Shown piece after piece: positions 1-6,029 of a DNA stretch of 8,776 nt. The DNA is from Verrucomicrobiia bacterium (GTDB lineage Bacteria > Verrucomicrobiota > Verrucomicrobiia > JABWAM01). Location of the stretch: positions 1 through 8,776 of the forward strand of contig JABWAM010000091.1 in NCBI GenBank assembly GCA_013360985.1. The letters run 5' to 3'. The position numbers and the translations under genes are program-made. Numbering within the stretch: position 1 is the stretch's first letter; each line of letters starts with the position of its first letter. Under the pieces are notes generated by a model that saw only the letters and a list, made by a program, of their open reading frames with translations, made no database searches and was not told the DNA's origin.

Positions 1-463
1 CGACCTTTCGCGCGAACTCGAACGCATCCAACGCCGTCGTCTGAACCCATCCCTGCACGGCCACCTTCCCGTCGCGCGCGTCGATGCCTACCACAATTTG
101 ATCGCTGAACTCGGCGAGCATCCGATCGAGGAACGGCTCGGAAAGCGCCTTCGTGCCGAGCACCGCGCGGGCGACGCCCGAGCCCAAGGCCCGCTCCACC
201 GCGTCGCGCGTCCGCAATCCGCCGCCGAACTGAACCGGACAGCGCACCGCGGCGCAGATCCGCGACACCCATCCGAGATTGCGCTGCGCGCCCGTGAACG
301 CGCCGTCGAGGTCCACCACGTGCAGCGTCGTTGCCCCCTGCTCCTCCCAATGCCGCGCCATGGCCACCGGATCATCCGAATAGAGGGAGACCTCCTCCGC
401 GCGCCCCTGCCGCAAGCGCACGCATTTTCCGTCTTTGAGATCGATGGCGGGAATGACGAACAC
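1..463 (-). CDS. hisA: HisA, phosphoribosylformimino-AICAR ribonucleotide isomerase (3' end cut by window edge)
   Basis: HisA opens the aminoaldose ring of ProFAR by an Amadori rearrangement to give PRFAR, the fourth step of histidine biosynthesis, in the cytosol. The visible 154 residues are the N-terminal part of a (beta/alpha)8 barrel of usually about 240. The protein opens with the family signature IPAIDLKDGKCVRL. Asp8 in AID is the expected general base or acid, and Asp128 in GIDAR the second catalytic Asp. VVDLDGA (49-55) and FGGGLR (79-84) are the phosphate-binding and strand motifs. I chose the GTG at 463 because the family begins right before IPAIDL. It lacks a well-spaced Shine-Dalgarno: the nearest GGAGG lies 19 nt upstream, inside an inverted repeat. 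It lies 88 bp downstream of tadC on the same strand, so it could be the last gene of that transcript or have its own signal. The frame is intact to the edge. Confidence 0.96.
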   Translation of the reverse strand, partial: MFVIPAIDLKDGKCVRLRQGRAEEVSLYSDDPVAMARHWEEQGATTLHVVDLDGAFTGAQRNLGWVSRICAAVRCPVQFGGGLRTRDAVERALGSGVARAVLGTKALSEPFLDRMLAEFSDQIVVGIDARDGKVAVQGWVQTTALDAFEFARKV

Positions 464-481
464 GCCGTTAAGATCGGAGAA

Positions 482-502
482 TCCCTCCGAAATTTCGAGG
501 GA
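482..502 (-). promoter_or_regulatory. Inverted repeat with Shine-Dalgarno-like arm between tadC and hisA
   Basis: The 21-base inverted repeat reads on the minus strand TCCCTCGAAA then TTTCGGAGGGA. The arms are complementary except for one extra G. Folded with the central AAATTT as loop, it gives a stem of about 7 bp with one bulge. The downstream arm contains GGAGGG, the only Shine-Dalgarno-like string before hisA. There is no U-run after it, so it is a poor intrinsic terminator. It could be a processing or translation-control hairpin, or chance. No other feature is visible in the 88-bp gap (464-551). Confidence 0.35.
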
Positions 503-551
503 AATCCTCGGAGACAGGCTCGGGAGGACGGCCCCGTTCTTCCCGCGCGTG

Positions 552-1424
552 TCACATCAGACGTTGGAAGACCTGGAGCAGGACCGGGCCGAGGAGAATG
601 ATGAAGGCGGCGATGAAGATGAAAACGAGCGGCAGGAGCAGCTTGGTCGGCGCCTGATTCGCGAGCGTCTCGGCGCGCTGAAAACGTTTGGTGCGGAGCT
701 GATCGGCCTGAATCCTCAGGATCGCTCCCAGACTGACGCCAAGTTCGTCGGCCTGCGTGAGGGCGTTGATGACCACCGTGAGGTCCGCAAGGCCCACGCG
801 GTCCCGCATCTCACGAAGCGCCTGGCGGCGCGTTCGCCCCAGCTTGATCGCGTGGAAAACGCGCATCAGTTCCTCTCCGAGCGGATCCATCTTTCGCCGC
901 TCCACGATCTTTGCGAGCGCGCTCATAAAATCGAGTCCCGCCTCGACGCACAAGGTCAGAAGGTCGAGCACATAAGGCAATCCGCGTTGGATCGAACGAT
1001 GCCGCTCGCCGAGCGCGCCCTTCAGCCAAATTCGCGGATACGCGAACAACGCGACGGCGAGGAGGACGCCCACCGGATGAACGCCGCGCCCCAGCAGAAG
1101 GCCGAAGACGAGCCCGATGCCTCCGAGCCAGAGTTGGCAGAGCATCAGTTCGCGTCCGTTAAGGAGGCCGTCGAAGCCCGCCGAAAGAATCCTGCGGTCC
1201 AACCGTTCGGCGGCGCTCTTCCACGGCCCCGCGAGGAGAAGTTTGGGCGTCATCGAAGTCAGCGGCAGCACCGCGCGGAGGAGAAGCGGCAGGGAACGCT
1301 CCTGCCTCCGTCCGTCGGCGAGGAGCACGTACTGGACCTGTTGGGTGAGAGTCGCCAGATAGTAGACTGTTCCCGCCGCCGCGAGCGCGCTAAGCACGAG
1401 GGTCAGAATGAGGATCAAAGCCAT
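552..1424 (-). CDS. tadC: TadC, Tad pilus inner-membrane platform protein (type II secretion F family)
   Basis: TadC is one of the two polytopic inner-membrane proteins that form the platform on which the TadA ATPase drives Flp pilus assembly. The 290-residue protein is the usual size. It has an N-terminal membrane segment at about residues 3-25 and a hydrophobic pair at about 97-128. A T2SSF cytoplasmic domain lies at about 150-265, with the helix motif LDLLTLCVEAGLDF and the signature ADELGVSLG followed by RTKRFQRAE. The last membrane segment is at about 262-282. In tad clusters the gene after tadB is normally tadC, and this one sits 10 bp downstream of the tadB stop. An AGGG lies 8 nt before the ATG and overlaps the tadB TAG, which suggests coupled translation. 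The ATG gives a start directly at the first membrane segment. Nothing looks truncated or odd. Confidence 0.93.
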   Translation of the reverse strand: MALILILTLVLSALAAAGTVYYLATLTQQVQYVLLADGRRQERSLPLLLRAVLPLTSMTPKLLLAGPWKSAAERLDRRILSAGFDGLLNGRELMLCQLWLGGIGLVFGLLLGRGVHPVGVLLAVALFAYPRIWLKGALGERHRSIQRGLPYVLDLLTLCVEAGLDFMSALAKIVERRKMDPLGEELMRVFHAIKLGRTRRQALREMRDRVGLADLTVVINALTQADELGVSLGAILRIQADQLRTKRFQRAETLANQAPTKLLLPLVFIFIAAFIILLGPVLLQVFQRLM

Positions 1425-1434
1425 GGCGGAGGCC

Positions 1435-2322
1435 CTACACGTCGATGTTCACGATCTTCCGAATGATGAGGACGCCGACGAGTTCGAAGATCAGCATCGC
1501 CGCGATCATCGCGACGCCCGCGAACGAACCGACGAATGCCCGCATCATCTCCGGCTGGATGAACCATACGCCGATCGCGAGGGCGAACGGCATGAGGCCC
1601 ACCGCCCAGGCTTGGAGGCGCCCTTGCGCGGTCAGCGCGCGGATGCGCCCTTGGATCCGCATCCGTTCGCGAATCACGCTCGCGAGGCGGTCGAAGACTT
1701 CGGTCAGATTCCCGCCGGTCTGGCGCGCGGTTTCGATCCCGAGAAGCATGAGTCGAAGGTCTTCGCTCGCGACGCGTTTCGCGAGGTTTTCCGAGGCCGA
1801 CTCGAATTTTACACCGAGGCGAATCTCGCGAAGAAAAAGGTCGAACTCTTGGGCGATCGGATCGCGTCCCTCCTGGACGACTCCCTCGAAGGCCTGGATG
1901 ATGCTGAATCCGGCCTTGAGGGAGTTGCTCATGCTGAGGAGGGCGTCGAGCAACTGGAGATCGAAGCGAAGAAGCCGCTGCTTCGCCGCGCGCTTCAATA
2001 GGGCGCGCGGGAGGAACGACGCGCCGACGCCGGCCGCCAAGGAAATGGCGAGCGTGACGCCGAACCAAAGCGCCGAGTCGTAGGTTCCGATGAGCAGGAA
2101 GACCAGCGAAAACCCGAGAAACGCGCTGCCGATGGACCACTGAAGGAAACGGCGCGGGGAGAGATTGCTGAACATCCCGTAAAGATCGGCGCCCGTCCGC
2201 TCCACGTAGCTCGCTTCGTATCCCGTATACCACGCGCGGAGCGCATGGCCTCCCGCGAAGACCGCTCCTCCCGCTCCCGCTCCCGCGAGCGCCAGCGCGA
2301 CGAGGTGAAGAGCCGTGTTCAT
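1435..2322 (-). CDS. tadB: TadB, Tad pilus inner-membrane platform protein (type II secretion F family)
   Basis: TadB is the partner of TadC in the inner-membrane platform of the Tad/Flp pilus machine, homologous to the T2SS GspF family. Its 295 residues show an N-terminal membrane segment (about 5-25) and a hydrophobic pair (about 61-105). A cytoplasmic T2SSF domain at about 120-235 carries LLDALLSMSNSLKAGFS and the signature ETARQTGGNLTEVFDRLA. Two further membrane segments lie at about 237-255 and 266-288. The ATG overlaps the tadA stop as ATGA (4-bp overlap), and a GGGAGG sits 7 nt upstream, so the start is well supported. The order tadA-tadB-tadC is the canonical one. The protein ends close before tadC with a TAG. 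The family assignment is secure. The B versus C naming rests on order and on the ETARQTGGNL-type motif. Confidence 0.93.
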   Translation of the reverse strand: MNTALHLVALALAGAGAGGAVFAGGHALRAWYTGYEASYVERTGADLYGMFSNLSPRRFLQWSIGSAFLGFSLVFLLIGTYDSALWFGVTLAISLAAGVGASFLPRALLKRAAKQRLLRFDLQLLDALLSMSNSLKAGFSIIQAFEGVVQEGRDPIAQEFDLFLREIRLGVKFESASENLAKRVASEDLRLMLLGIETARQTGGNLTEVFDRLASVIRERMRIQGRIRALTAQGRLQAWAVGLMPFALAIGVWFIQPEMMRAFVGSFAGVAMIAAMLIFELVGVLIIRKIVNIDV

Positions 2323-4070
2323 CCACCCGCCTCCCTTGGGGGCGCCCGCTCGAAGATGCCGGGATCGAGATCGCCGCCGCGAATCCGAATCTCTTCCATA
2401 AATGTCGGCACGCAGCCGGTGGCGGTGAAATAGCCCAGCACCCTCCCCTTCTCGTCAATTCCGGTCTGCACGTAACGAAAAAGCTCCTGCATGGAGATCA
2501 CCTCTCCCTGCATCCCGACGATCTCGGTCACGCTGGTCACCTTGCGCGTTCCGTCGCTGAAGCGATCCTGTTGGACGATGAGGTGGATCGCGGAGGCGAT
2601 CTGCTCGCGGATCGCGCGCACCGGCAGTTCCATGCCCGCCATCAGCACCATCGTCTCCATCCGAGCCAGCGCATCGCGCGGGGCGTTCGCGTGGACCGTC
2701 GTCAGCGAACCGTCGTGCCCCGTGTTCATCGCCTGAAGCATATCGAGCGCCTCGCCGCCGCGGCACTCGCCCACCACGATGCGGTCGGGGCGCATCCGCA
2801 AGGCGTTGCGAACCAGGTCGCGGATCATGATCGCGCCGCGTCCTTCGATGTTGGCGGGACGCGATTCGAGGCTCACGACGTGATGCTGATGGAGGCGCAG
2901 CTCCGCGGCGTCCTCGATCGTGACGATTCGTTCGCTGGGCGGCAGATAACCGCTCAGGACGTTGAGAAGGGTCGTTTTCCCCGAACCGGTGCCGCCGGAA
3001 ATGACGATGTTCTTGCGGATCTGCACGCAGACGCGAAAAAAATCGGCCATGGGTTGGGTGAAACTTCCGAATTGATTCACGAGGTCGCGGACGGTGTAGG
3101 GCGTCTTCGAGAACTTCCGGATCGTCACGCAGGGCCCTTTGAGGGAGAGGGGCGGAATGATCACGTTGACGCGCGACCCGTCCTTCAATCGTGCGTCCAC
3201 CATCGGCTGGCTCTCGTCCACGCGACGGCCAATCGGCGCGACGATCCGCTCGATGATCCCGAGGAGTTGGTGCTCGTCGAGGAACTGGTTCTCCGAGAGA
3301 TGAAGTTTGCCCGCCTTTTCGTAGTAGACATTGTCCGGGCCGTTGACCATGACTTCCGTGACCTCGGGATCGGCCAGAAAAGGCTCGAGCGGCCCGAGGC
3401 CCATGGCTTCGTCGAACACATCGCTCGCAAGTTGCCCCTTGGAGACGTTCCGGGGGATGCTCTCCCCCATCCCTTCGATGATCGCGTCAATGCTCTTGCG
3501 CGCGCGCTCGGACAACTCCTCGTCGCGCACGCCGCTCATCACGAGGCGCTTCAGGTCCAAGCGCGCGAAAAGTTCTCGATGGATCTCCTGGCGAATCGCG
3601 CGGTATTGATCGCGCCGTTTCCTCTGGGCTTCAGTGAAGGGAGAAGGCGGCTCGTCGGGGATCGGAGGAAGCGTTTTCTTGTCTTCTGCGCCCGCCTCGA
3701 TCTCGGGCGCTCGGATTCGGCGCGCCGAGGGCGCTTCCTTTTTCACTTCCCGAGGCGCGTCCCCTTTCTCTCCCCGCGCGCTCTCGTGGACGCCGATCAG
3801 ATGGCGCCCCATGCGGACGGGGCGTCCGGGCGCCAGCGCAATCGGACGGCGGAGGCGGACCTCGTCGAGATAGGTTCCGTTCGTACTTTCGAGGTCTTCG
3901 ATTTCCAAAGCCCCTCCGCGCACCCGCGCGATCGCATGGCGCGAGGAGACCTCGGCGTCGTCGAGCGGCACGTCGCAGTCGGCGGAGCGCCCGATGACGT
4001 ACTCGCGCCCTTCCAAGATCGGCACGCTTCGCTGCGCGCCGCCGCGTTGGATGAGAAGATGGAGCGCCAC
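2319..4070 (-). CDS. tadA: FHA-TadA fusion: Tad pilus secretion ATPase (CpaF family) with N-terminal FHA domain
   Basis: TadA/CpaF is the cytosolic hexameric ATPase that powers Flp pilus assembly through TadB and TadC. With the GTG at 4070 the protein has 583 residues, more than a typical 400-500 because of an added FHA domain at about 2-95. The FHA phosphothreonine-binding set is complete: GRS (27-29), SSRH (42-45), STNG (62-65). A charged, proline-rich linker follows (about 96-150), then the CpaF ATPase: Walker A GGTGSGKT (359-366), Asp box TIEDAAELR (384-392), Walker B with the Glu of VVGECRGGEALD, His box TTVHANAP (457-464). Start choice: the GTG at 4070 opens right at FHA strand 1 and lies 31 bp past the cpaB stop. 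TTG codons at 4181 and 4169 would overlap cpaB by 68-80 bp. None has a good Shine-Dalgarno, so the start is uncertain. All ATPase residues are present, so it should be active. Confidence 0.95.
   Translation of the reverse strand: MALHLLIQRGGAQRSVPILEGREYVIGRSADCDVPLDDAEVSSRHAIARVRGGALEIEDLESTNGTYLDEVRLRRPIALAPGRPVRMGRHLIGVHESARGEKGDAPREVKKEAPSARRIRAPEIEAGAEDKKTLPPIPDEPPSPFTEAQRKRRDQYRAIRQEIHRELFARLDLKRLVMSGVRDEELSERARKSIDAIIEGMGESIPRNVSKGQLASDVFDEAMGLGPLEPFLADPEVTEVMVNGPDNVYYEKAGKLHLSENQFLDEHQLLGIIERIVAPIGRRVDESQPMVDARLKDGSRVNVIIPPLSLKGPCVTIRKFSKTPYTVRDLVNQFGSFTQPMADFFRVCVQIRKNIVISGGTGSGKTTLLNVLSGYLPPSERIVTIEDAAELRLHQHHVVSLESRPANIEGRGAIMIRDLVRNALRMRPDRIVVGECRGGEALDMLQAMNTGHDGSLTTVHANAPRDALARMETMVLMAGMELPVRAIREQIASAIHLIVQQDRFSDGTRKVTSVTEIVGMQGEVISMQELFRYVQTGIDEKGRVLGYFTATGCVPTFMEEIRIRGGDLDPGIFERAPPREAGG
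2330..2335 (-). promoter_or_regulatory. Ribosome binding site of tadB
   Basis: GGGAGG on the minus strand lies 7 nt before the tadB ATG (2322). It sits inside the last codons of tadA and, with the ATGA overlap, fixes the tadB start and implies translational coupling. Confidence 0.7.
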
Positions 4071-4101
4071 GGGAAAAACCGGTCGAGAGGAGGCGCCTCG
4101 A

Positions 4102-4926
4102 TCAGGGGGCAGCGGGGGCGCGCGCGCCGCCGCGAAGGCGTTCCTGGCGTTGATCGTTGAACTCTCCAACTTTCTTTTCAAGGTAGTTGAAGTTGATGTT
4201 GCCCAAATCGCGCGCGGAAGTGACGTCGCCGGCGCTGCGCAGAGTCAGCGACAGCCGCCCTTTTTGCAGCGCAAAGACAAGCATCTCCGCCTCTTTCGGA
4301 GTGACGAGAAGCGTCACCGTCGAATAGTTGGCGGGCCGCCGCGCGGCGCCGCCGAGCGCGAGCGCCCCTTCCATCAGGCTGCGCGCGGTCTCTTTCCCCG
4401 TGGCGAGCACCGTGACGTTCTGCAGGATCGTCAGCGTCACCGTGTCCAACTGCGGATCGCCCTTGGCCGACGGAAACGTAAAGGTCCCCAGGATGTCCAC
4501 GTGATCGTTCGGCTCGACATGCCCGGTGACCGAGGAAACCATGTCCACGGGAATCGACACCGCGCGCTCCCCTTCGTTGACCATCGCGGCCAGATTGCCT
4601 CCCTTGGACTCGTCGCCCACGATATCGGACCAGAGCAGCGGCGTGCCGCGCGTGAGAGAGTTGCGCAGCTTGCGTCCGACGATCAGATTCGCCTGATCGG
4701 ACATCAGGTTGCGGGCGGAGACGGAAAACTTGGAGACGTCCTTGGCGCCAAGCTTGTCGCGGGAGAGGACGGTCCCGACGGGAAGATTTTCCGCCGCGGC
4801 GATCACGCTCACCATCTGGTACTGCTGCTTGACCTTGTGCTTGTAGGCGTTGAGGTAGTATTGCATCAGGAACATCGCGAGGATGCCGCTGAGGATCGAA
4901 AGGGCGAGGATGAGTTTGCTTTTCAT
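4102..4926 (-). CDS. cpaB: CpaB/RcpC, Flp pilus assembly protein
   Basis: CpaB (RcpC) is a periplasmic, inner-membrane-anchored protein of the Tad/Flp pilus that works with the outer-membrane secretin CpaC/RcpA. The 274-residue protein starts MKSKLILAL and has one N-terminal membrane segment or signal anchor (about 4-21). A SAF domain follows at about 39-103: VSVIAAAENLPVGTVLSRDKL, then the end of the domain at GTPLLWSDIV. An RcpC domain covers about 112-235, with RAVSIPVD, the typical VEPNDHVDILGTF, and the hydrophobic strand TVTLLVTPKEAEMLVFAL. The C-tail is charged and Pro/Ala-rich. I chose the ATG at 4926 over an earlier in-frame ATG at 5046 because the extra 40 residues are basic, lie in front of the signal and overlap the upstream gene. 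No Shine-Dalgarno is visible. The start lies 19 bp after the upstream stop, so coupling is plausible. tadA follows. Confidence 0.92.
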   Translation of the reverse strand: MKSKLILALSILSGILAMFLMQYYLNAYKHKVKQQYQMVSVIAAAENLPVGTVLSRDKLGAKDVSKFSVSARNLMSDQANLIVGRKLRNSLTRGTPLLWSDIVGDESKGGNLAAMVNEGERAVSIPVDMVSSVTGHVEPNDHVDILGTFTFPSAKGDPQLDTVTLTILQNVTVLATGKETARSLMEGALALGGAARRPANYSTVTLLVTPKEAEMLVFALQKGRLSLTLRSAGDVTSARDLGNINFNYLEKKVGEFNDQRQERLRGGARAPAAP

Positions 4927-4945
4927 GACGTGAGAGGGAACGGCG

Positions 4946-5665
4946 TCATTCGGACTTGAGGAGAAACGCCAAGGTCGCTTTTTGCGGAGAAGGACCCGGG
5001 CGCGCCTGCATCCAACATGTTTTGCCTTTTTTCGTAAAAAGGGCAAACCCGGAATCGCGGCCCCTTCGTTCGCCTCCGGCAGCGCCCGTGCCAGGCTCCC
5101 AGCCTGCTTCCGCGAAACGCGTCTTGCAGGATTCGAGGAGGAGATCTATCGCCGGCGCGTCCACGACAGCGGACGCGAACACGAAACGCGTCTCCGGATG
5201 CGCGATCACCCAAATCGGCTGCTGCGTCGGGGCGACTTCGGGAAGTTCCGACGGCCAGCGCGGAGGCTGCCGCGCGGAAGCTAGGGCATCCCGCGCGTCG
5301 AGCACGAAGAGCAGACAGCCGCCCTCGCCCCCCGGCACAAGCAGGAGACGGCGCTTCGCCCGTCCATCCGTCCAACTCGCCGGGAGCGCCCCTCCTCTCG
5401 GCCGCCCCCAAACGAGCGCGCGCCCCAGCGCGGCTTCCAAACGCCGCACGGCGGCTTCGGGGGCATCGGGGAGATGATGGAGCTGCAAAGCACACGGCGC
5501 ATCGTTCACCACAAACCGCCCTTCGTAGACCGATCGTCCCCCGAAAGACGCGGGATGATCGGGAGTCGCCTCTCCGCTCCGCCAGGTGAACACGCGCGCC
5601 GTCGCCGCGGGAGCGGCAATCGCCAGCGCCAACAGCACACCGAGCCGCACGGGGGAAGATCTCAC
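4946..5665 (-). CDS. Secreted protein of unknown function, first gene of the tad operon
   Basis: I do not recognise this 239-residue protein. From the GTG at 5665 it begins with a short basic stretch, a hydrophobic core (about 8-22) and an AATA cleavage-like site near residue 23, so it should be exported. The mature part seems to hold two alpha/beta halves: about 24-125 (with CALQLHH near 58-64 and GGCLLFVLDA near 116-124) and about 145-239 (IWVIAHPETRFVFASAV, then a helix and AGWEPGTG, then FALFTKKGKTCW). Four Cys remain (58, 117, 180, 217), so disulfides are possible. An ATG at 5758 is in frame but would bury the signal sequence. The gene lies 19 bp before cpaB and opens the block, so a role in Tad pilus assembly or its regulation in the periplasm is inferred from position only. 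A -10-like TAGGCT lies 8 nt before the GTG. A competing minus-strand frame (4923-5672) is Arg/Ala-rich and rejected. Confidence 0.72.
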   Translation of the reverse strand: MRSSPVRLGVLLALAIAAPAATARVFTWRSGEATPDHPASFGGRSVYEGRFVVNDAPCALQLHHLPDAPEAAVRRLEAALGRALVWGRPRGGALPASWTDGRAKRRLLLVPGGEGGCLLFVLDARDALASARQPPRWPSELPEVAPTQQPIWVIAHPETRFVFASAVVDAPAIDLLLESCKTRFAEAGWEPGTGAAGGERRGRDSGFALFTKKGKTCWMQARPGPSPQKATLAFLLKSE

Positions 5666-5673
5666 ACGCCATG

Positions 5674-5701
5674 AGCCTAGCCTGGATCTCTCACACTCCA
5701 A
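5674..5701 (-). promoter_or_regulatory. Weak promoter candidate for the tad operon (leaderless type)
   Basis: On the minus strand TTGGAG (5696-5701) and TAGGCT (5674-5679) are separated by 16 bp. Each matches the sigma-70 consensus at 3 of 6 bases, but TAGGCT keeps the TA....T core. It ends 8 nt before the GTG at 5665, the distance expected if transcription starts at the start codon itself. No Shine-Dalgarno is visible. The match is weak by itself and gains some weight from the same layout upstream of the hydrolase gene. Confidence 0.25.
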
Positions 5702-5855
5702 GGGGAAATCTCCACCCGAAAGGCAGAGAGACTCGGCCTCGTCTCCCGCTTCATCCATAGGACGGGATGCCGAGGCGCATCATCTTGGTTTCCGAACAGG
5801 CTCTTTGGCCCTCGCGCGGCGTTCCGAGGTTTGACCCGACGGCGAAGATCCGGAA

Positions 5856-5876
5856 TGCTTTCCGCGTGCTTTCCGC
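5856..5876 (+). repeat. Tandem direct repeat, TGCTTTCCGC twice at 11-bp spacing
   Basis: TGCTTTCCGC occurs at 5856-5865 and again at 5867-5876, separated by one G. The 11-bp period is about one turn of DNA, so a protein could bind both copies on one face. The pair lies about 155 bp before the methyltransferase start and about 190 bp before the tad operon start. It overlaps the weak -10 candidate at 5854-5859. A third copy, inverted, is at 5963-5971. Confidence 0.5.
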
Positions 5877-5962
5877 CTCCCGCCCCGCGATCTCGTCCCA
5901 ACCGTCAGCGCGCGACGGGGATATCGCTCGCATGATGTCGCCGCCGCCACCGCGATCCGCTC

Positions 5963-5971
5963 CGGAAAGCA
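5963..5971 (-). repeat. Third, inverted copy of TGCTTTCCG
   Basis: CGGAAAGCA on the plus strand is the exact reverse complement of TGCTTTCCG, the core of the tandem repeat about 90 bp to the left. It lies 45 bp before the methyltransferase ribosome site. It could be an auxiliary operator, but a chance match in GC-rich DNA is not excluded. Confidence 0.4.
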
Positions 5972-6015
5972 ACTGCGACGAGCTTCCGCATGATCGAACG
6001 CGCCACCCCGCGAAC

Positions 6016-6021
6016 AAGGAG
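6016..6021 (+). promoter_or_regulatory. Ribosome binding site of the methyltransferase
   Basis: AAGGAG lies 8 nt before the ATG at 6030. This is the best Shine-Dalgarno in the window and fixes the start. Confidence 0.8.
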
Positions 6022-6029
6022 ATGCAAGG

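Larger units (their letters stand above)
5666..6029. other. 364-bp divergent intergenic region, no convincing gene
   Basis: This region lies between the tad operon (minus) and the methyltransferase (plus), so it should hold both promoters. Short frames here, such as 5767-6033 on the plus strand, are low-complexity and rich in Pro, Ser and Arg, and I do not call them. Visible items are a weak minus-strand promoter candidate at 5674-5701, three copies of TGCTTTCCG (5856-5864, 5867-5875, and inverted at 5963-5971), and the methyltransferase ribosome site at 6016-6021. TTGACC at 5831-5836 is followed after 17 bp by AATGCT (5854-5859). The -35 part is good but the -10 is poor, so I give it as a weak candidate for a plus-strand promoter. 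Confidence 0.6.

Noticed and set aside
435..1466. A 343-codon plus-strand open frame antisense to tadC
   Set aside because: Highly charged, Arg/Glu/Gln-rich composition without hydrophobic core; it mirrors tadC codons.
2571..4160. A 529-codon plus-strand open frame antisense to tadA
   Set aside because: It is the reverse-strand shadow of a GC-rich gene: rich in Arg, Asp, His and Ala with no domain pattern, and tadA has unmistakable motifs.
4923..5672. A minus-strand frame overlapping the secreted unknown gene, starting at an ATG at 5672
   Set aside because: Its translation is Arg/Ala/Gly-rich without a signal or fold. The other frame has a clear signal peptide and balanced composition.
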